Assembly (NCBI RefSeq): GCF_000425825.1
Contig: NZ_AUEE01000012.1
Coordinates: forward strand, 1-64,000
Origin: Jeotgalicoccus marinus DSM 19772
Lineage (GTDB): Bacteria; Bacillota; Bacilli; Staphylococcales; Salinicoccaceae
Direction of reading: 5' to 3'
Length of the DNA: 64,000 bases
Shown piece by piece: positions 52,858 to 60,518 of the stretch. The number at the start of each line of letters is the position of its first letter. The first letter of the stretch is position 1. The notes under the pieces are model-generated. The model was not told the origin of the DNA and searched no databases. It was given only the letters and a program-made list of their open reading frames with translations. Position numbers and translations under genes: made by a program.

Positions 52858-52899
52858 ATTCCTTGCTGAAAACGAATGGTTTTCAGCCGCAAAGACCAT
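52858..52899 (+). promoter_or_regulatory. S6:S18-type autoregulatory leader of rpsF
   Basis: GCTGAAAAC (52865-52873) pairs perfectly with GTTTTCAGC (52879-52887), loop GAATG. It is followed by CGC and flanked by CTT/AAG closing pairs, leaving the CCG (52887-52889) at a bulge. A CCG in this hairpin position upstream of rpsF is the known S6:S18 binding motif of bacterial rpsF leaders, mimicking 16S rRNA. Confidence 0.65.
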
Positions 52900-52914
52900 A
52901 AGGAGGTGCAAAAG

Positions 52915-53217
52915 ATGAGAGCATATGAAATTTTATATGTAATCCGCCCAAACATTGAAGAAGAAGCTAAATCGACGTTAGTTAAGCGTTTTGATGAGGT
53001 TCTTACAAACAATGGTGCGGAAATCGTCGAGTCTAAAGAGTGGGGTAAACGTCGTCTTGCCTACGAAATTGAAGATTTCAAAGATGGAATTTACCACATC
53101 ATCAAAGTTAACGCGACAAGCGAAGCTACTGATGAGTTTGACCGCTTAGCTAAGATCAACAATGACATTATTCGTCATATCGTTGTTCGCGACGAACAAG
53201 CAGAAGCAAAAAAATAA
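52915..53217 (+). CDS. rpsF: Small ribosomal subunit protein bS6
   Basis: 100 residues from the ATG at 52915, preceded by AAGGAGGTG; the open frame extends earlier into the leader. [20 protein letters not shown] is the standard start, with [20 protein letters not shown] in the middle. It binds the 30S platform with S18. It is followed by ssb after 26 bp, but rpsR, normally third in this operon, is about 4 kb downstream in its own unit. Confidence 0.97.
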   Translation: MRAYEILYVIRPNIEEEAKSTLVKRFDEVLTNNGAEIVESKEWGKRRLAYEIEDFKDGIYHIIKVNATSEATDEFDRLAKINNDIIRHIVVRDEQAEAKK

Positions 53218-53243
53218 GTTAAATATTTAGTGGAGTTGATTAC

Positions 53244-53744
53244 ATGCTAAACCGTGTGGTTTTAGTTGGTCGTTTAACAAAAGACCCAGAACTAAGAGTC
53301 AGTCAAAATAATATCGCTGTCGCTAATTTCAACTTAGCTGTCAATCGTCCTTTTACTAACCAAAATGGTGAAAGAGGTGCGGACTTTATCAACTGTGTTG
53401 TTTTCAGAAAACAAGCTGAGAACGTTAACCAGTATGTTAAGAAAGGCAGTCTTGTTGGTATCGACGGAAGAATACAAACTCGTAATTACGAGAACAAAGA
53501 CGGACAAAGAGTATATGTAACTGAAGTTGTGTGTGAAAGTGTTCAGTTCTTAGAGCCTAAGAATAGCGGTAATCAATCTCAAAGCAATTATGGAAATAAC
53601 TCAACGGACGCATATGCAGATGCATATGGATCTGGCAATCAGTCGACTGGTCAAAGCCAGGGACGTCAACAGCCAAAAGAGGATAATCCATTTGCGAACT
53701 CTAAAGGTCCGGTAGACATCAGCGATGATGATTTACCATTCTAA
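53244..53744 (+). CDS. ssb: Single-stranded DNA-binding protein
   Basis: 166 residues. OB-fold domain (about 1-105): [60 protein letters not shown]. Gln/Asn/Ser-rich linker (about 110-150) and the acidic tip DISDDDLPF that recruits replication proteins. Start follows GTGGAGTTG. A terminator (53814-53836) follows where rpsR would normally continue the operon. Confidence 0.97.
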   Translation: MLNRVVLVGRLTKDPELRVSQNNIAVANFNLAVNRPFTNQNGERGADFINCVVFRKQAENVNQYVKKGSLVGIDGRIQTRNYENKDGQRVYVTEVVCESVQFLEPKNSGNQSQSNYGNNSTDAYADAYGSGNQSTGQSQGRQQPKEDNPFANSKGPVDISDDDLPF

Positions 53745-53813
53745 AATAAAAAAATTACAATCCAAATTTTGTTATCGTGTGTTTTAAAATTGTGTGTGTA
53801 AAATGTGTGAAAG

Positions 53814-53842
53814 ACCCGGGATATACTATCTCGGGTTTTTAT
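53814..53842 (+). terminator. Terminator after ssb
   Basis: ACCCGGGATA (53814-53823) pairs with TATCTCGGGT (53827-53836) with one G-U, followed by TTTTATTTT. It ends the truncated rpsF-ssb operon. Confidence 0.85.
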
Positions 53843-53915
53843 TTTACTTTTGAAGATACATAAGTTAATTTTATTGTTTTTATTATTAGTTTATAGTGTA
53901 GTTTTGACTTTACAG

Positions 53916-53931
53916 TGTTTATAATGAAACA
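53916..53931 (+). promoter_or_regulatory. Inverted repeat over a -10 box before the ModA-like gene
   Basis: TGTTT-N6-AAACA (53916-53931) surrounds TATAAT (53920-53925), 34 bp before the start of the lipoprotein gene. A repressor site is possible; no clear -35 at normal spacing. Confidence 0.35.
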
Positions 53932-53964
53932 TGTAGACAATTTTTTAGGTGGGAGCGAACCGCA

Positions 53965-54894
53965 ATGATTAGAAAAAATGTCCTGCAATGGGCACTTTTA
54001 CTATCGCTGTGTGTGTTTTTGGCAGCTTGTAGTAATAATGACAGTGACGATTCCTCTGGTGAAGAAGAATCTGGTGATACTCAGAATACTGAGGAGACAA
54101 CAGAAGAAGGAACAGAGTCGACCGAATCTGAAACTGCAGAAGAGACTGAAGAGGATTCATCTTCAGAGGAAACTGCTACAGAAGAAGATGGAAGTCAAGA
54201 AAGTGAAGTCGTTCATATTACTGCCGAGCAAAGCCTTGAAGATGTGATGAACGAATTGATTTCTGCATATGAAGAAGAAAACGAAGGACAGAAAATTGAT
54301 GTTCAATATGGTCATACAGAAACGTTAACAGAAGACTTAATTAACGGTGAAGATCAAGATATGGATATATATTTTTCTAGTTCTGATGAGGGTTATGATT
54401 CTTTAGTTGAAGCTGGGATATTAGACCAACTTGCAACGAAATATTTACTCATTAATGAAATAGTACTTGTGACTCATGAAGATAATGAGGATATTACTTC
54501 ATACGACACTATTTTCAATAATGAGGATGTTACCCTATCTATAGTAAACCCAGAAGAATCACTATCTGGCAGTCATGCTAAGACGTTACTTGATGCAGAA
54601 AATGAGAGCAATAATAAAGTGAATAATGTTGAAGAGAGCGAAGATGTAGATGCTGCTCTAGAATCACTTTCTGAAGGTGAAACAGATGCTGCCCTTCTCT
54701 TAAGAACAGATATTTCTGATGAAGAAGGTCTTCGTATCGTAGCGAGAGCACCACGATCACTTGCTGAACCATTTGTTTATGGACTAGGACTTTCACAAAG
54801 TGTGGAAGACAATAGTGCAGCGAGAGATTTTTATAATTTCCTACAATCCGAAGAAGCACTGGATATCTTTTCAGAGTATGGTTATATCGTTTAA
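53965..54894 (+). CDS. ModA-like substrate-binding lipoprotein, divergent paralogue
   Basis: 309 residues. Signal with lipobox LAAC (cysteine about residue 22), followed by a long Glu/Ser/Thr-rich linker (about 23-80), then a periplasmic-binding fold related to the neighbouring ModA: ITAEQSLEDVMNELISAYEE and YGHTETLTEDLINGEDQD align with ModA's ASLTDAL and GGSGALQQQI regions, and both proteins end in the same arrangement (ARDFYNFLQSEEALDIFSEYG). Oxyanion-binding residues ASL and GGSGAL are not conserved, so it may bind another ligand or none. Start ATG 53965 after GGTGGGAGCG. It has its own terminator. Confidence 0.75.
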   Translation: MIRKNVLQWALLLSLCVFLAACSNNDSDDSSGEEESGDTQNTEETTEEGTESTESETAEETEEDSSSEETATEEDGSQESEVVHITAEQSLEDVMNELISAYEEENEGQKIDVQYGHTETLTEDLINGEDQDMDIYFSSSDEGYDSLVEAGILDQLATKYLLINEIVLVTHEDNEDITSYDTIFNNEDVTLSIVNPEESLSGSHAKTLLDAENESNNKVNNVEESEDVDAALESLSEGETDAALLLRTDISDEEGLRIVARAPRSLAEPFVYGLGLSQSVEDNSAARDFYNFLQSEEALDIFSEYGYIV

Positions 54895-54902
54895 TATATA
54901 CT

Positions 54903-54935
54903 GCAGAACTATGAAACACGTAGTTCTGCTTTTTT
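54903..54935 (+). terminator. Terminator of the ModA-like gene
   Basis: GCAGAACTA (54903-54911) pairs with TAGTTCTGC (54921-54929) and is followed by TTTTTT. Confidence 0.85.
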
Positions 54936-54989
54936 AATTTTTAAATTGTTGTATGATAAAGATAATATCCTCGGGAAGAAGGCAAAAAG

Positions 54990-55784
54990 ATGTGTAAGAT
55001 AAAGCAACTGGGCTTAGTATTTGTTTCTTTAATGTTCACACTCGTTTTGGCAGCATGCAGTTCTAGTACGGACAATGAAGAGTCAGAAACAAGCGAAGCA
55101 TCGGGTACAATAACAGTTTCAGCAGCAGCGAGTTTGACAGACGCACTTCAAGAAGTTGCAGAACTTTATAATGAAGAAAACCAAGATGTACAAGTGGATT
55201 TTAACTTTGGGGGTTCAGGTGCACTGCAACAACAGATTTCTCAAGGTGCACCAGCAGATATGTTTTTCTCTGCATCACAAAGCGATTTTGATACCTTAGT
55301 AGAAGGTGACTTTATCGATGAAAGTGATTCAACTCAACTATTAAAAAATGAATTAGTACTGGTTGTACCAGAAGGGGATACAACAGTGACATCATTCGAT
55401 GATATTACAGAGGCTAAACAAATTGCTGTTGGCACACCGGAATCAGTACCTGCTGGGGAATATGCTATGGAGACTTTTGAATCTATGGGTATTACTGAAG
55501 ATTTAGAAGAAAGGTTAGTATATGCAGAGGACGTGAGAGCAGTGCTCACTTATGTTGAACGTGGTGAGGTAAGTGCTGGGTTAGTGTACCGTACCGATGC
55601 GATGACAAGTGATTCAGTGGATATCATCGACGCCGCACCAGCTGATGCACATGATCCAATAGAGTATCCAGTTGGTTTAATTGAGGATTCAGAGAATACT
55701 GAAGCTGCAAGGTCGTTCTATGATTTTATTCAGACTGATGAAGCTTTAGAAGTATTTGGTGAATATGGATTCGTTACTGAGTAA
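54990..55784 (+). CDS. modA: Molybdate ABC transporter binding lipoprotein ModA
   Basis: 264 residues. Lipoprotein signal with LAAC (about residue 22), short spacer, then TITVSAAASLTDALQEVAEL and FNFGGSGALQQQISQGAPAD, the oxyanion-binding signature of ModA, and VYRTDAM plus DFIQTDEALEVFGEYGFV at the end. It binds molybdate or tungstate outside the cell for ModB. Start ATG after GGGAAGAAGG. modB begins 20 nt inside its end. The usual third gene, modC, is missing from this window. Confidence 0.92.
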   Translation: MCKIKQLGLVFVSLMFTLVLAACSSSTDNEESETSEASGTITVSAAASLTDALQEVAELYNEENQDVQVDFNFGGSGALQQQISQGAPADMFFSASQSDFDTLVEGDFIDESDSTQLLKNELVLVVPEGDTTVTSFDDITEAKQIAVGTPESVPAGEYAMETFESMGITEDLEERLVYAEDVRAVLTYVERGEVSAGLVYRTDAMTSDSVDIIDAAPADAHDPIEYPVGLIEDSENTEAARSFYDFIQTDEALEVFGEYGFVTE

Positions 55785-56454
55785 TTTTGGTGTGACATCG
55801 TCGCAGTTTCTTCCCCCTATACTGCTCTCCTTGCAAGTTGCGACCATTGCACTGATTTTTTCATTTATCTTTGGAACTTTAATAGCAAAATTTATGACAT
55901 CTGTGAACTTTAAAGGCAAGGTTGTTTTAGAAACGATTATAATGCTACCGATTGTTTTACCCCCGACAGTAGTAGGATTTATACTGATTGTTATTTTTGG
56001 TAACAATAGCATTATTGGAAACTTGATTGAGTGGATCTTTAATCAATCCATTATCTTTACTTGGTATGCAGCTGTATTAGCCAGTACAGTGGTTGCCTTT
56101 CCACTGATGTATCAATCTGCAAAAACAGGCTTTTTAAGTGTAGATAAAGATATCAAAGATGCGGCAAAAGTTGATGGGGCGAGTAATTTTCGTATCTTTA
56201 TGAAAATCACCATGCCACTCGCTTCAGTATCACTTGTGACAGGTGCTGTGTTAAGTTTTGCTAGGGCACTTGGTGAATTCGGTGCAACTTTAATGATTGC
56301 AGGGAATATTCCAGGTCGCACACAGACCTTACCAACAGCTATATATGTTGCCTTACAATCAGGAAATATGAGTCTTGCATGGTTATGGGTGATCACAATT
56401 GTTGCGATTTCATTTGTTATGTTATTGTTTGTAAGAACAAAAGTGAAAGAGTAG
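55765..56454 (+). CDS. modB: Molybdate ABC transporter permease ModB
   Basis: 229 residues from the ATG at 55765 (overlapping modA); the frame's TTG at 55756 is also possible. About five membrane segments: LSLQVATIALIFSFIFGTLI at the start, IIMLPIVLPPTVVGFILIVI, and the EAA loop DAAKVDGASNFRIFMKITMP (about 132-151), followed by ARALGEFGATLMIAGNIPGR, a ModB hallmark. The protein forms the channel. No ATPase gene follows; a terminator and a PadR gene come next, so energy coupling must come from a ModC elsewhere. Confidence 0.92.
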   Translation: MDSLLSNFGVTSSQFLPPILLSLQVATIALIFSFIFGTLIAKFMTSVNFKGKVVLETIIMLPIVLPPTVVGFILIVIFGNNSIIGNLIEWIFNQSIIFTWYAAVLASTVVAFPLMYQSAKTGFLSVDKDIKDAAKVDGASNFRIFMKITMPLASVSLVTGAVLSFARALGEFGATLMIAGNIPGRTQTLPTAIYVALQSGNMSLAWLWVITIVAISFVMLLFVRTKVKE

Positions 56455-56486
56455 CGCATTGCTTTTAAGTAAAGCGCTACTTTTTA
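56451..56486 (+). terminator. Terminator of modAB
   Basis: GTAGCGC (56451-56457) pairs with GCGCTAC (56474-56480), overlapping the modB stop, followed by TTTTT. Confidence 0.75.
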
Positions 56487-56493
56487 AATTAAC

Positions 56494-56608
56494 TACCTTT
56501 TTATAAAAGATAGTTGACATTTAAAATCATGTATAGTATCTTTCTATGTAAGATAGTTGTTTATGGCGCTGTCTTTTTTAATAGGTCACTACCTTTTAAT
56601 AACAGATA
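56494..56608 (+). promoter_or_regulatory. PadR-gene promoter with three 19-bp operator-like palindromes
   Basis: Three copies of TAYCTT-N7-MAGATA: 56494-56512 (just before -35), 56537-56555 (covering the -10) and 56590-56608 (before the ribosome site). TTGACA at 56514-56519, with TATCTT at 56537 at 17-bp spacing, gives a plausible promoter. Repetition around its own promoter suggests autorepression by the PadR protein. Confidence 0.6.
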
Positions 56609-56623
56609 GTCAGGAGGGAAACC

Positions 56624-56950
56624 ATGTCTGTCAGTGATCAAATAATGAAGGGTTTACTCGACGGTGCAATATTAGGATTGATTTCACAGGGCGAAACTTA
56701 TGGGTATGAAATTACTAAAAAATTAGAAGCACATAAGTTCCCAGGTATCAGCGAAGGTAGTATTTACCCAGTATTACTAAGGTTAAGTAAAAAGGGATAT
56801 GTAAATACCCGCATGGTGAAATCCGATAGTGGTGGTCCGAAACGTAAATATTATTCAATTAGTGAAAGTGGAAAAGAAGAACTAAAAATTTTTAAAGAAA
56901 AATGGGAAAAATTAAATTCTGGAATGAATAATTTGGTAAGAGGTGAGTAA
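56624..56950 (+). CDS. PadR family transcriptional regulator
   Basis: 108 residues. Short PadR-type winged helix: LLDGAILGLISQGETYGYEI, LEAHKFPGISEGSIYPVLLR, LSKKGYVNTRMVKSDSGGPK, RKYYSISESGKEEL. Dimerisation by the C-terminal helix (about 85-105). The ATG follows CAGGAGGGAAACC. Three palindromes lie in its promoter. Its last codons overlap the ribosome site of the next gene, a HAAS-domain membrane protein, the common PadR partner; such pairs often sense cell-envelope stress. Confidence 0.9.
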   Translation: MSVSDQIMKGLLDGAILGLISQGETYGYEITKKLEAHKFPGISEGSIYPVLLRLSKKGYVNTRMVKSDSGGPKRKYYSISESGKEELKIFKEKWEKLNSGMNNLVRGE

Positions 56951-56951
56951 A

Positions 56952-57725
56952 ATGTTGAGTAAAGAAGCAGAGAAATTTTTAACAGAATTTCGATTAGAGA
57001 TGATGGCACATGGAAAAAAAGATGAAGCGATCGATGATATGGAAGCGGAGTTAGAAGATCATTTAATTCAAGCAGAAAAAGACGGTAAAAGTTTAGAAGA
57101 TGTGACAGGCAGATCAGCGAAGGAATATATTAAGAATATTTCCGGGGAAATGCCGCGTATTAACAATATTCAAAAGTATATCGCCTTATTTATAGTCTAC
57201 TTAGCTGGAATTCTTACAGTCCCGAATCTAATTAGTGGTGATTTTGATTGGACCTTGAGTAATCTCTTATATTATCTTGGAATTATTGTCTTAGGCCCAG
57301 TACTGATTTACTATGGCTTTAAATATATATTAGTCAATTATGCAAGCTTTAAATCAGAGAAGATTGAAGTGAAAGGTACAGTATTAATTTTTGTATTTAG
57401 TTTCTTGTATATGGGACTTTTAGTCGGATCGATATTCTTAGTGAGAAGTTATCCAATCGTGACGTTCTTTGAACCAGGTAGAGATATCAATATTACTATT
57501 GGATTTATACTGTTAGCGATTCTAGTTATCGGGTCACTTTTGATGAAACAATGGTTCTATGCCATTCTAGCTTTAGTACTGGCAGCACCTGAGATGATTG
57601 CACAAGTATTTGCAAGTGGTGGTCCGAACTCAGAAAGTTATATTATAATTTCATCAGTGGGCTTATTAGCTGCAGTCATAATCTTGTTTATAGGTATTAG
57701 AGTAATGAATCGAGCTAAAAAGTAA
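56952..57725 (+). CDS. HAAS-domain membrane protein, PadR partner
   Basis: 257 residues from ATG 56952 (GAGGTGAG upstream, within the end of padR). The N-terminal HAAS-type domain (about 1-65, EKFLTEFRLEMMAHGKKDEA; MEAELEDHLIQAEKDGKSLE) is found in proteins coded next to PadR regulators. Six hydrophobic segments follow (about 75-95, 105-125, 145-165, 180-200, 205-220, 228-248). Function unknown; it may sequester or modulate PadR or sense the membrane. The pair stands between modB and rpsR, an unusual place. Confidence 0.75.
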   Translation: MLSKEAEKFLTEFRLEMMAHGKKDEAIDDMEAELEDHLIQAEKDGKSLEDVTGRSAKEYIKNISGEMPRINNIQKYIALFIVYLAGILTVPNLISGDFDWTLSNLLYYLGIIVLGPVLIYYGFKYILVNYASFKSEKIEVKGTVLIFVFSFLYMGLLVGSIFLVRSYPIVTFFEPGRDINITIGFILLAILVIGSLLMKQWFYAILALVLAAPEMIAQVFASGGPNSESYIIISSVGLLAAVIILFIGIRVMNRAKK

Positions 57726-57754
57726 TTGACTTTTTAACCTTAAAGTTGTAATAT
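57726..57754 (+). promoter_or_regulatory. rpsR promoter
   Basis: TTGACT (57726-57731), 17-bp spacer, TAATAT (57749-57754), beginning directly after the stop codon of the HAAS gene. It gives rpsR an independent promoter. Confidence 0.75.
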
Positions 57755-57798
57755 ATATCGTGCACATACACACATTTAAAACACGCGTTCAGCTAACA

Positions 57799-57845
57799 AG
57801 ATTATGGATTAGACATTCGATCCACACAGTCGAATATAATAATCT
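57799..57845 (+). promoter_or_regulatory. Structured leader of rpsR
   Basis: Outer stem AGATTAT/ATAATCT (57799-57805, 57839-57845) encloses ATTCGA/TCGAAT (57815-57820, 57830-57835) with an asymmetric internal loop, 11 bp before the ribosome site. It may be a ribosomal-protein-binding leader; it does not obviously match the S6:S18 hairpin. Confidence 0.45.
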
Positions 57846-57864
57846 ATAAAAGGAGGGCTTACCT

Positions 57865-58104
57865 ATGGCAGGTCCAAGAAGAGGCGGTCGTCGTCGTAAA
57901 AAAGTTTGCTATTTCACAGCTAACGGAATTACACACATCGACTATAAAGAAGTAGATCTTCTTAAAAAGTTCATCTCTGAACGTGGAAAAATTCTTCCAA
58001 GACGTGTAACTGGTACTTCAGCTAAGTACCAACGCCAGTTAACAGGTGCGATTAAACGCGCACGTCACATGGCATTGTTACCATACGTTAAAGAAGAACA
58101 GTAA
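57865..58104 (+). CDS. rpsR: Small ribosomal subunit protein bS18
   Basis: 79 residues, typical. [70 protein letters not shown]. Contains one Cys only, so the zinc-free or partly degenerate form. It binds S6 and 16S rRNA on the 30S platform. Start after AAAGGAGGGC. Normally the third gene of rpsF-ssb-rpsR; here separated from ssb by five genes, with its own promoter and terminator. Confidence 0.97.
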   Translation: MAGPRRGGRRRKKVCYFTANGITHIDYKEVDLLKKFISERGKILPRRVTGTSAKYQRQLTGAIKRARHMALLPYVKEEQ

Positions 58105-58113
58105 GTTATAGTT

Positions 58114-58148
58114 AAACCGCTCTAGATCATTGATCTAGAGCGGTTTTT
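58114..58148 (+). terminator. Terminator of rpsR
   Basis: AAACCGCTCTAGATCA pairs with TGATCTAGAGCGGTTT (58114-58129 with 58131-58146), then T-run. Very stable. Confidence 0.9.
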
Positions 58149-58157
58149 CTTATACAG

Positions 58158-58583
58158 TCATTCTTTTGTATACGTTATTACTTTAGAGTTTTTATTTTCA
58201 GCAATTTCTTCTGCACGCTTCACCGCATCTTTCTTATATTTAAATGTACCAGCTGCACGTTCGGCTTTAACAGTTTTAACAACCCATTCCTCGTTTTCGG
58301 CATCATATTTTACTTGAACATTCTCATCTAGTAAATCTGGATTCGCACTATCTATGTCATGCTGATCATTTTTTGAAGGATTACCTTCCTTATCAAATGA
58401 ATCTAATTCTTCTTTTGATGCATTTTTATACCAATCTTTACCTTCTGATGTAGCGATAGCAATCGCACGACTTTCATCGTATCCGCTGTCTAAAAGTGCG
58501 TTCGCAATCTCGATAATTTTTTTACGTTCAAGTGTCTCAAAGTTTTTTAATGAATCAGGGTAATCTTGCATATTCCAAGACAT
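58158..58583 (-). CDS. DUF2188-domain protein (YdaT-like)
   Basis: 141 residues from ATG 58583 (AAGGA 8 nt upstream); ATG 58592 overlaps that site. N-terminal part MSWNMQDYPDSLKNFETLER, then KKIIEIANALLDSGYDESRA, matches Bacillus YdaT; a hydrophilic linker follows. The C-terminal 50 residues (VQVKYDAENEEWVVKTVKAE; AGTFKYKKDAVKRAEEIAEN) are the DUF2188 fold, in which a phage-derived-like repeat is often found. Probably a general stress protein; function unknown. It is convergent with rpsR. Confidence 0.75.
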   Translation of the reverse strand: MSWNMQDYPDSLKNFETLERKKIIEIANALLDSGYDESRAIAIATSEGKDWYKNASKEELDSFDKEGNPSKNDQHDIDSANPDLLDENVQVKYDAENEEWVVKTVKAERAAGTFKYKKDAVKRAEEIAENKNSKVITYTKE

Positions 58584-58745
58584 AGCTATCATCCTTACCT
58601 TATGAATTTACTCATATAGTTCCCGTTTCCATACAGTCAAAACCCTATGATTTAAATGTTTAATCGAAGTCAAGTTATCGTTATAGTTTCTTAACATTCA
58701 TTTGTTACAATGGACTTGAAAAAATGAGCCTAAGGAGATGTAGAT

Positions 58746-59645
58746 GTGAAGTATCAAAAGATTGTTCCACATTTATGGTTTGATACAGAAGCCGGAGAAG
58801 CTGTAGAGTGGTATACCGAAATTTTTCCAGAGTCAGAGATTACCTTCCGTAAAGTTATAAAAGACACACCATCAGGTGATTCTGAACAGCTTGGATTTAA
58901 GTTAATGGGTTATGAGTTTATGGCAATTAGTGCTGGACCTTTTGCTAAGAAAAATCCTTCTATTTCTTTTATTGTTCAAATTAATAAGCAGAATGAACAT
59001 TTGATTGATGAAATGTATGAAAAGCTTATGGAGGATGGTGGTACAGAGTTGATGCCACTAGATAAGTATCCTTTCAATGATAAGTATGGATGGATTGAGG
59101 ATAAGTACGGTACTTCTTGGCAGTTTTGGTTACGCGATCATCGCAATGGCAAGAATCATATCGTCCCTTCTCTAATGTTTGTAAATGAAAATAAGGGCAA
59201 GGCTACAGATGCCATGAATTTGTATGTTGATACGTTTAAGAAAAGTGAACATTTAGCATCGAGAAATTATCCGACAGGCATGGAACCAAATACTGAAGAT
59301 TTGGTCATGCATGCAGAAGCGAAATTAGGCAAAAAACGATTTTCATTCCAAGATAGTGGTTATGAACACGACTTCCAATTCTCAGAAGGTATCTCCTTAA
59401 TGGTGAAATGTGATGACCAAAAAGAAATTGATAAGTACTGGAGTGCACTATCAGCAGATCCTGATGCTGAACAGTGTGGATGGTTGAAGGATAAGTTTGG
59501 TGTATCTTGGCAGATTGTACATAAAGTGATGGATGAAATGATGACTGAGGGTACAGAGGAACAACTTCAACGCGTTACTGAGGCATTCCTTAAAATGAAG
59601 AAATTTGATATCGCAAAACTTGAAGCGGCATATAAAGGTAAATAA
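58746..59645 (+). CDS. Tandem VOC (glyoxalase/PhnB-like) protein
   Basis: 299 residues from GTG 58746 (AAGGAGATG 8 nt upstream). Two repeated PhnB-like VOC domains: first about 1-130 (KIVPHLWFDTEAGEAVEWYT ... DKYGTSWQFW), second about 135-285 (IVPSLMFVNENKGKATDAMN ... DKFGVSWQIVH). The family was once named 3-demethylubiquinone methyltransferase-like. VOC proteins bind metals and small molecules; substrate unknown. The repeat implies an internal duplication and monomeric pseudo-dimer. Single gene with its own terminator. Confidence 0.85.
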   Translation: MKYQKIVPHLWFDTEAGEAVEWYTEIFPESEITFRKVIKDTPSGDSEQLGFKLMGYEFMAISAGPFAKKNPSISFIVQINKQNEHLIDEMYEKLMEDGGTELMPLDKYPFNDKYGWIEDKYGTSWQFWLRDHRNGKNHIVPSLMFVNENKGKATDAMNLYVDTFKKSEHLASRNYPTGMEPNTEDLVMHAEAKLGKKRFSFQDSGYEHDFQFSEGISLMVKCDDQKEIDKYWSALSADPDAEQCGWLKDKFGVSWQIVHKVMDEMMTEGTEEQLQRVTEAFLKMKKFDIAKLEAAYKGK

Positions 59646-59651
59646 AAAATG

Positions 59652-59696
59652 ACTTCCCTTAACTTGGTAATTCAACCAGTGTAAGGGAAGTTTTTA
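59652..59696 (+). terminator. Terminator of the VOC gene
   Basis: ACTTCCCTTA (59652-59661) pairs with TAAGGGAAGT (59682-59691), followed by TTTTTAATTTT. Confidence 0.85.
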
Positions 59697-59722
59697 ATTT
59701 TAAGTGTTTTTTTTCGCCTGTA

Positions 59723-60394
59723 TTATTTTTGATTTAAATCAATAACGGTATGCTCGGTATCACTGATTGATACTGTACGACGGCTACCGTCTTCCTGGAT
59801 AATTTCTGCTGCATCCATGAAGTTATCGTGTTTTTCTTTTGCTTCAGCTTTTTGGTTATTTCTCTTTATATCTTTTTCAGAAGTCATTGAATCAAGTTTG
59901 CTTTGATAAGCACTCACATCAATCGTACCTGAACGTTGGTCACTGCTCTCTTTTTGATTTTTTTCAGTTTCTCTAGCAGATTGATTCTGCTCTCCTGCTT
60001 CTTTTTTCTCTTCAGCTTTTCTTAAATGGTCTTCATTTTGTCTTGAAGTAGCTGCTTTTTCTTTTTTAGTTTCTTTCACTGCAGATTCTCTCACTAATAA
60101 GAGAATCTGACCGTTATCTACAGCGGCTTTGAACGTATTCAGCTCATCTGAGCTCAAGTCTAGTTGATCAAAGACACGCTCTGTTGAGTTCTCATCTAAA
60201 AATTTAGCTGCAACCTTATCCCACATGTTTCCATCAGCTTTTTTAAAGCCGACATTTGTATAGCGTAGGACCGTTGCTTTAAAGCGGTCTTTTGCGACCG
60301 TTATCATATCTTTGTCTTTAACACCATCAGCACGTAGTTCATAAATCTTATAACTTAAATCATCGATATTTGAGAATTTCTCAATAGTAGTCAT
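59723..60394 (-). CDS. General-stress-type protein with YflT-like N-terminal domain
   Basis: 223 residues from ATG 60394 (GGAGG 7 nt upstream); a TTG at 60400 is too close. Residues 1-105 resemble the YflT / general stress 17M-like domain (NIDDLSYKIYELRADGVKDK, DMITVAKDR, FKAAVDNGQILLLVRES). The rest is charged and low-complexity (Lys/Glu/Gln-rich, about 108-200), probably disordered, with a short ordered tail RRTVSISDTEHTVIDLNQK. Function unknown. Divergent from the XRE gene. A second protein with a related N-terminal-type domain is encoded at 62096-62488. Confidence 0.65.
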   Translation of the reverse strand: MTTIEKFSNIDDLSYKIYELRADGVKDKDMITVAKDRFKATVLRYTNVGFKKADGNMWDKVAAKFLDENSTERVFDQLDLSSDELNTFKAAVDNGQILLLVRESAVKETKKEKAATSRQNEDHLRKAEEKKEAGEQNQSARETEKNQKESSDQRSGTIDVSAYQSKLDSMTSEKDIKRNNQKAEAKEKHDNFMDAAEIIQEDGSRRTVSISDTEHTVIDLNQK

Positions 60395-60469
60395 GTTCAA
60401 TCCTCCATCACAGTCTTTTTTATGATTATACCCTGATATCCTTATAAAGAAACGCAGTTTACTCTTTTA

Positions 60470-60506
60470 TTGACAAATATTGCATATTATTTATATTTAT
60501 AAATAA
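60470..60506 (+). promoter_or_regulatory. XRE promoter with perfect palindrome
   Basis: TTGACA (60470-60475) and TATATT (60492-60497) at 16 bp. TTATTTATA-TT-TATAAATAA (60487-60506) is a perfect 9-bp-arm palindrome lying over the -10 and touching the ribosome site GGGAGG. Probable autorepressor site, with the caution that it is pure A/T. Confidence 0.55.
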
Positions 60507-60518
60507 GGGAGGTCATTT

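Noticed and set aside
54578-54919. Minus-strand 113-residue frame opposite the ModA-like gene
   Set aside because: Antisense shadow crossing the terminator; composition is that of reversed Glu/Asp codons.
58746-59645. Methyltransferase function for the VOC protein
   Set aside because: The old 3-demethylubiquinone methyltransferase name is historical; no SAM motif is present, only two VOC repeats.
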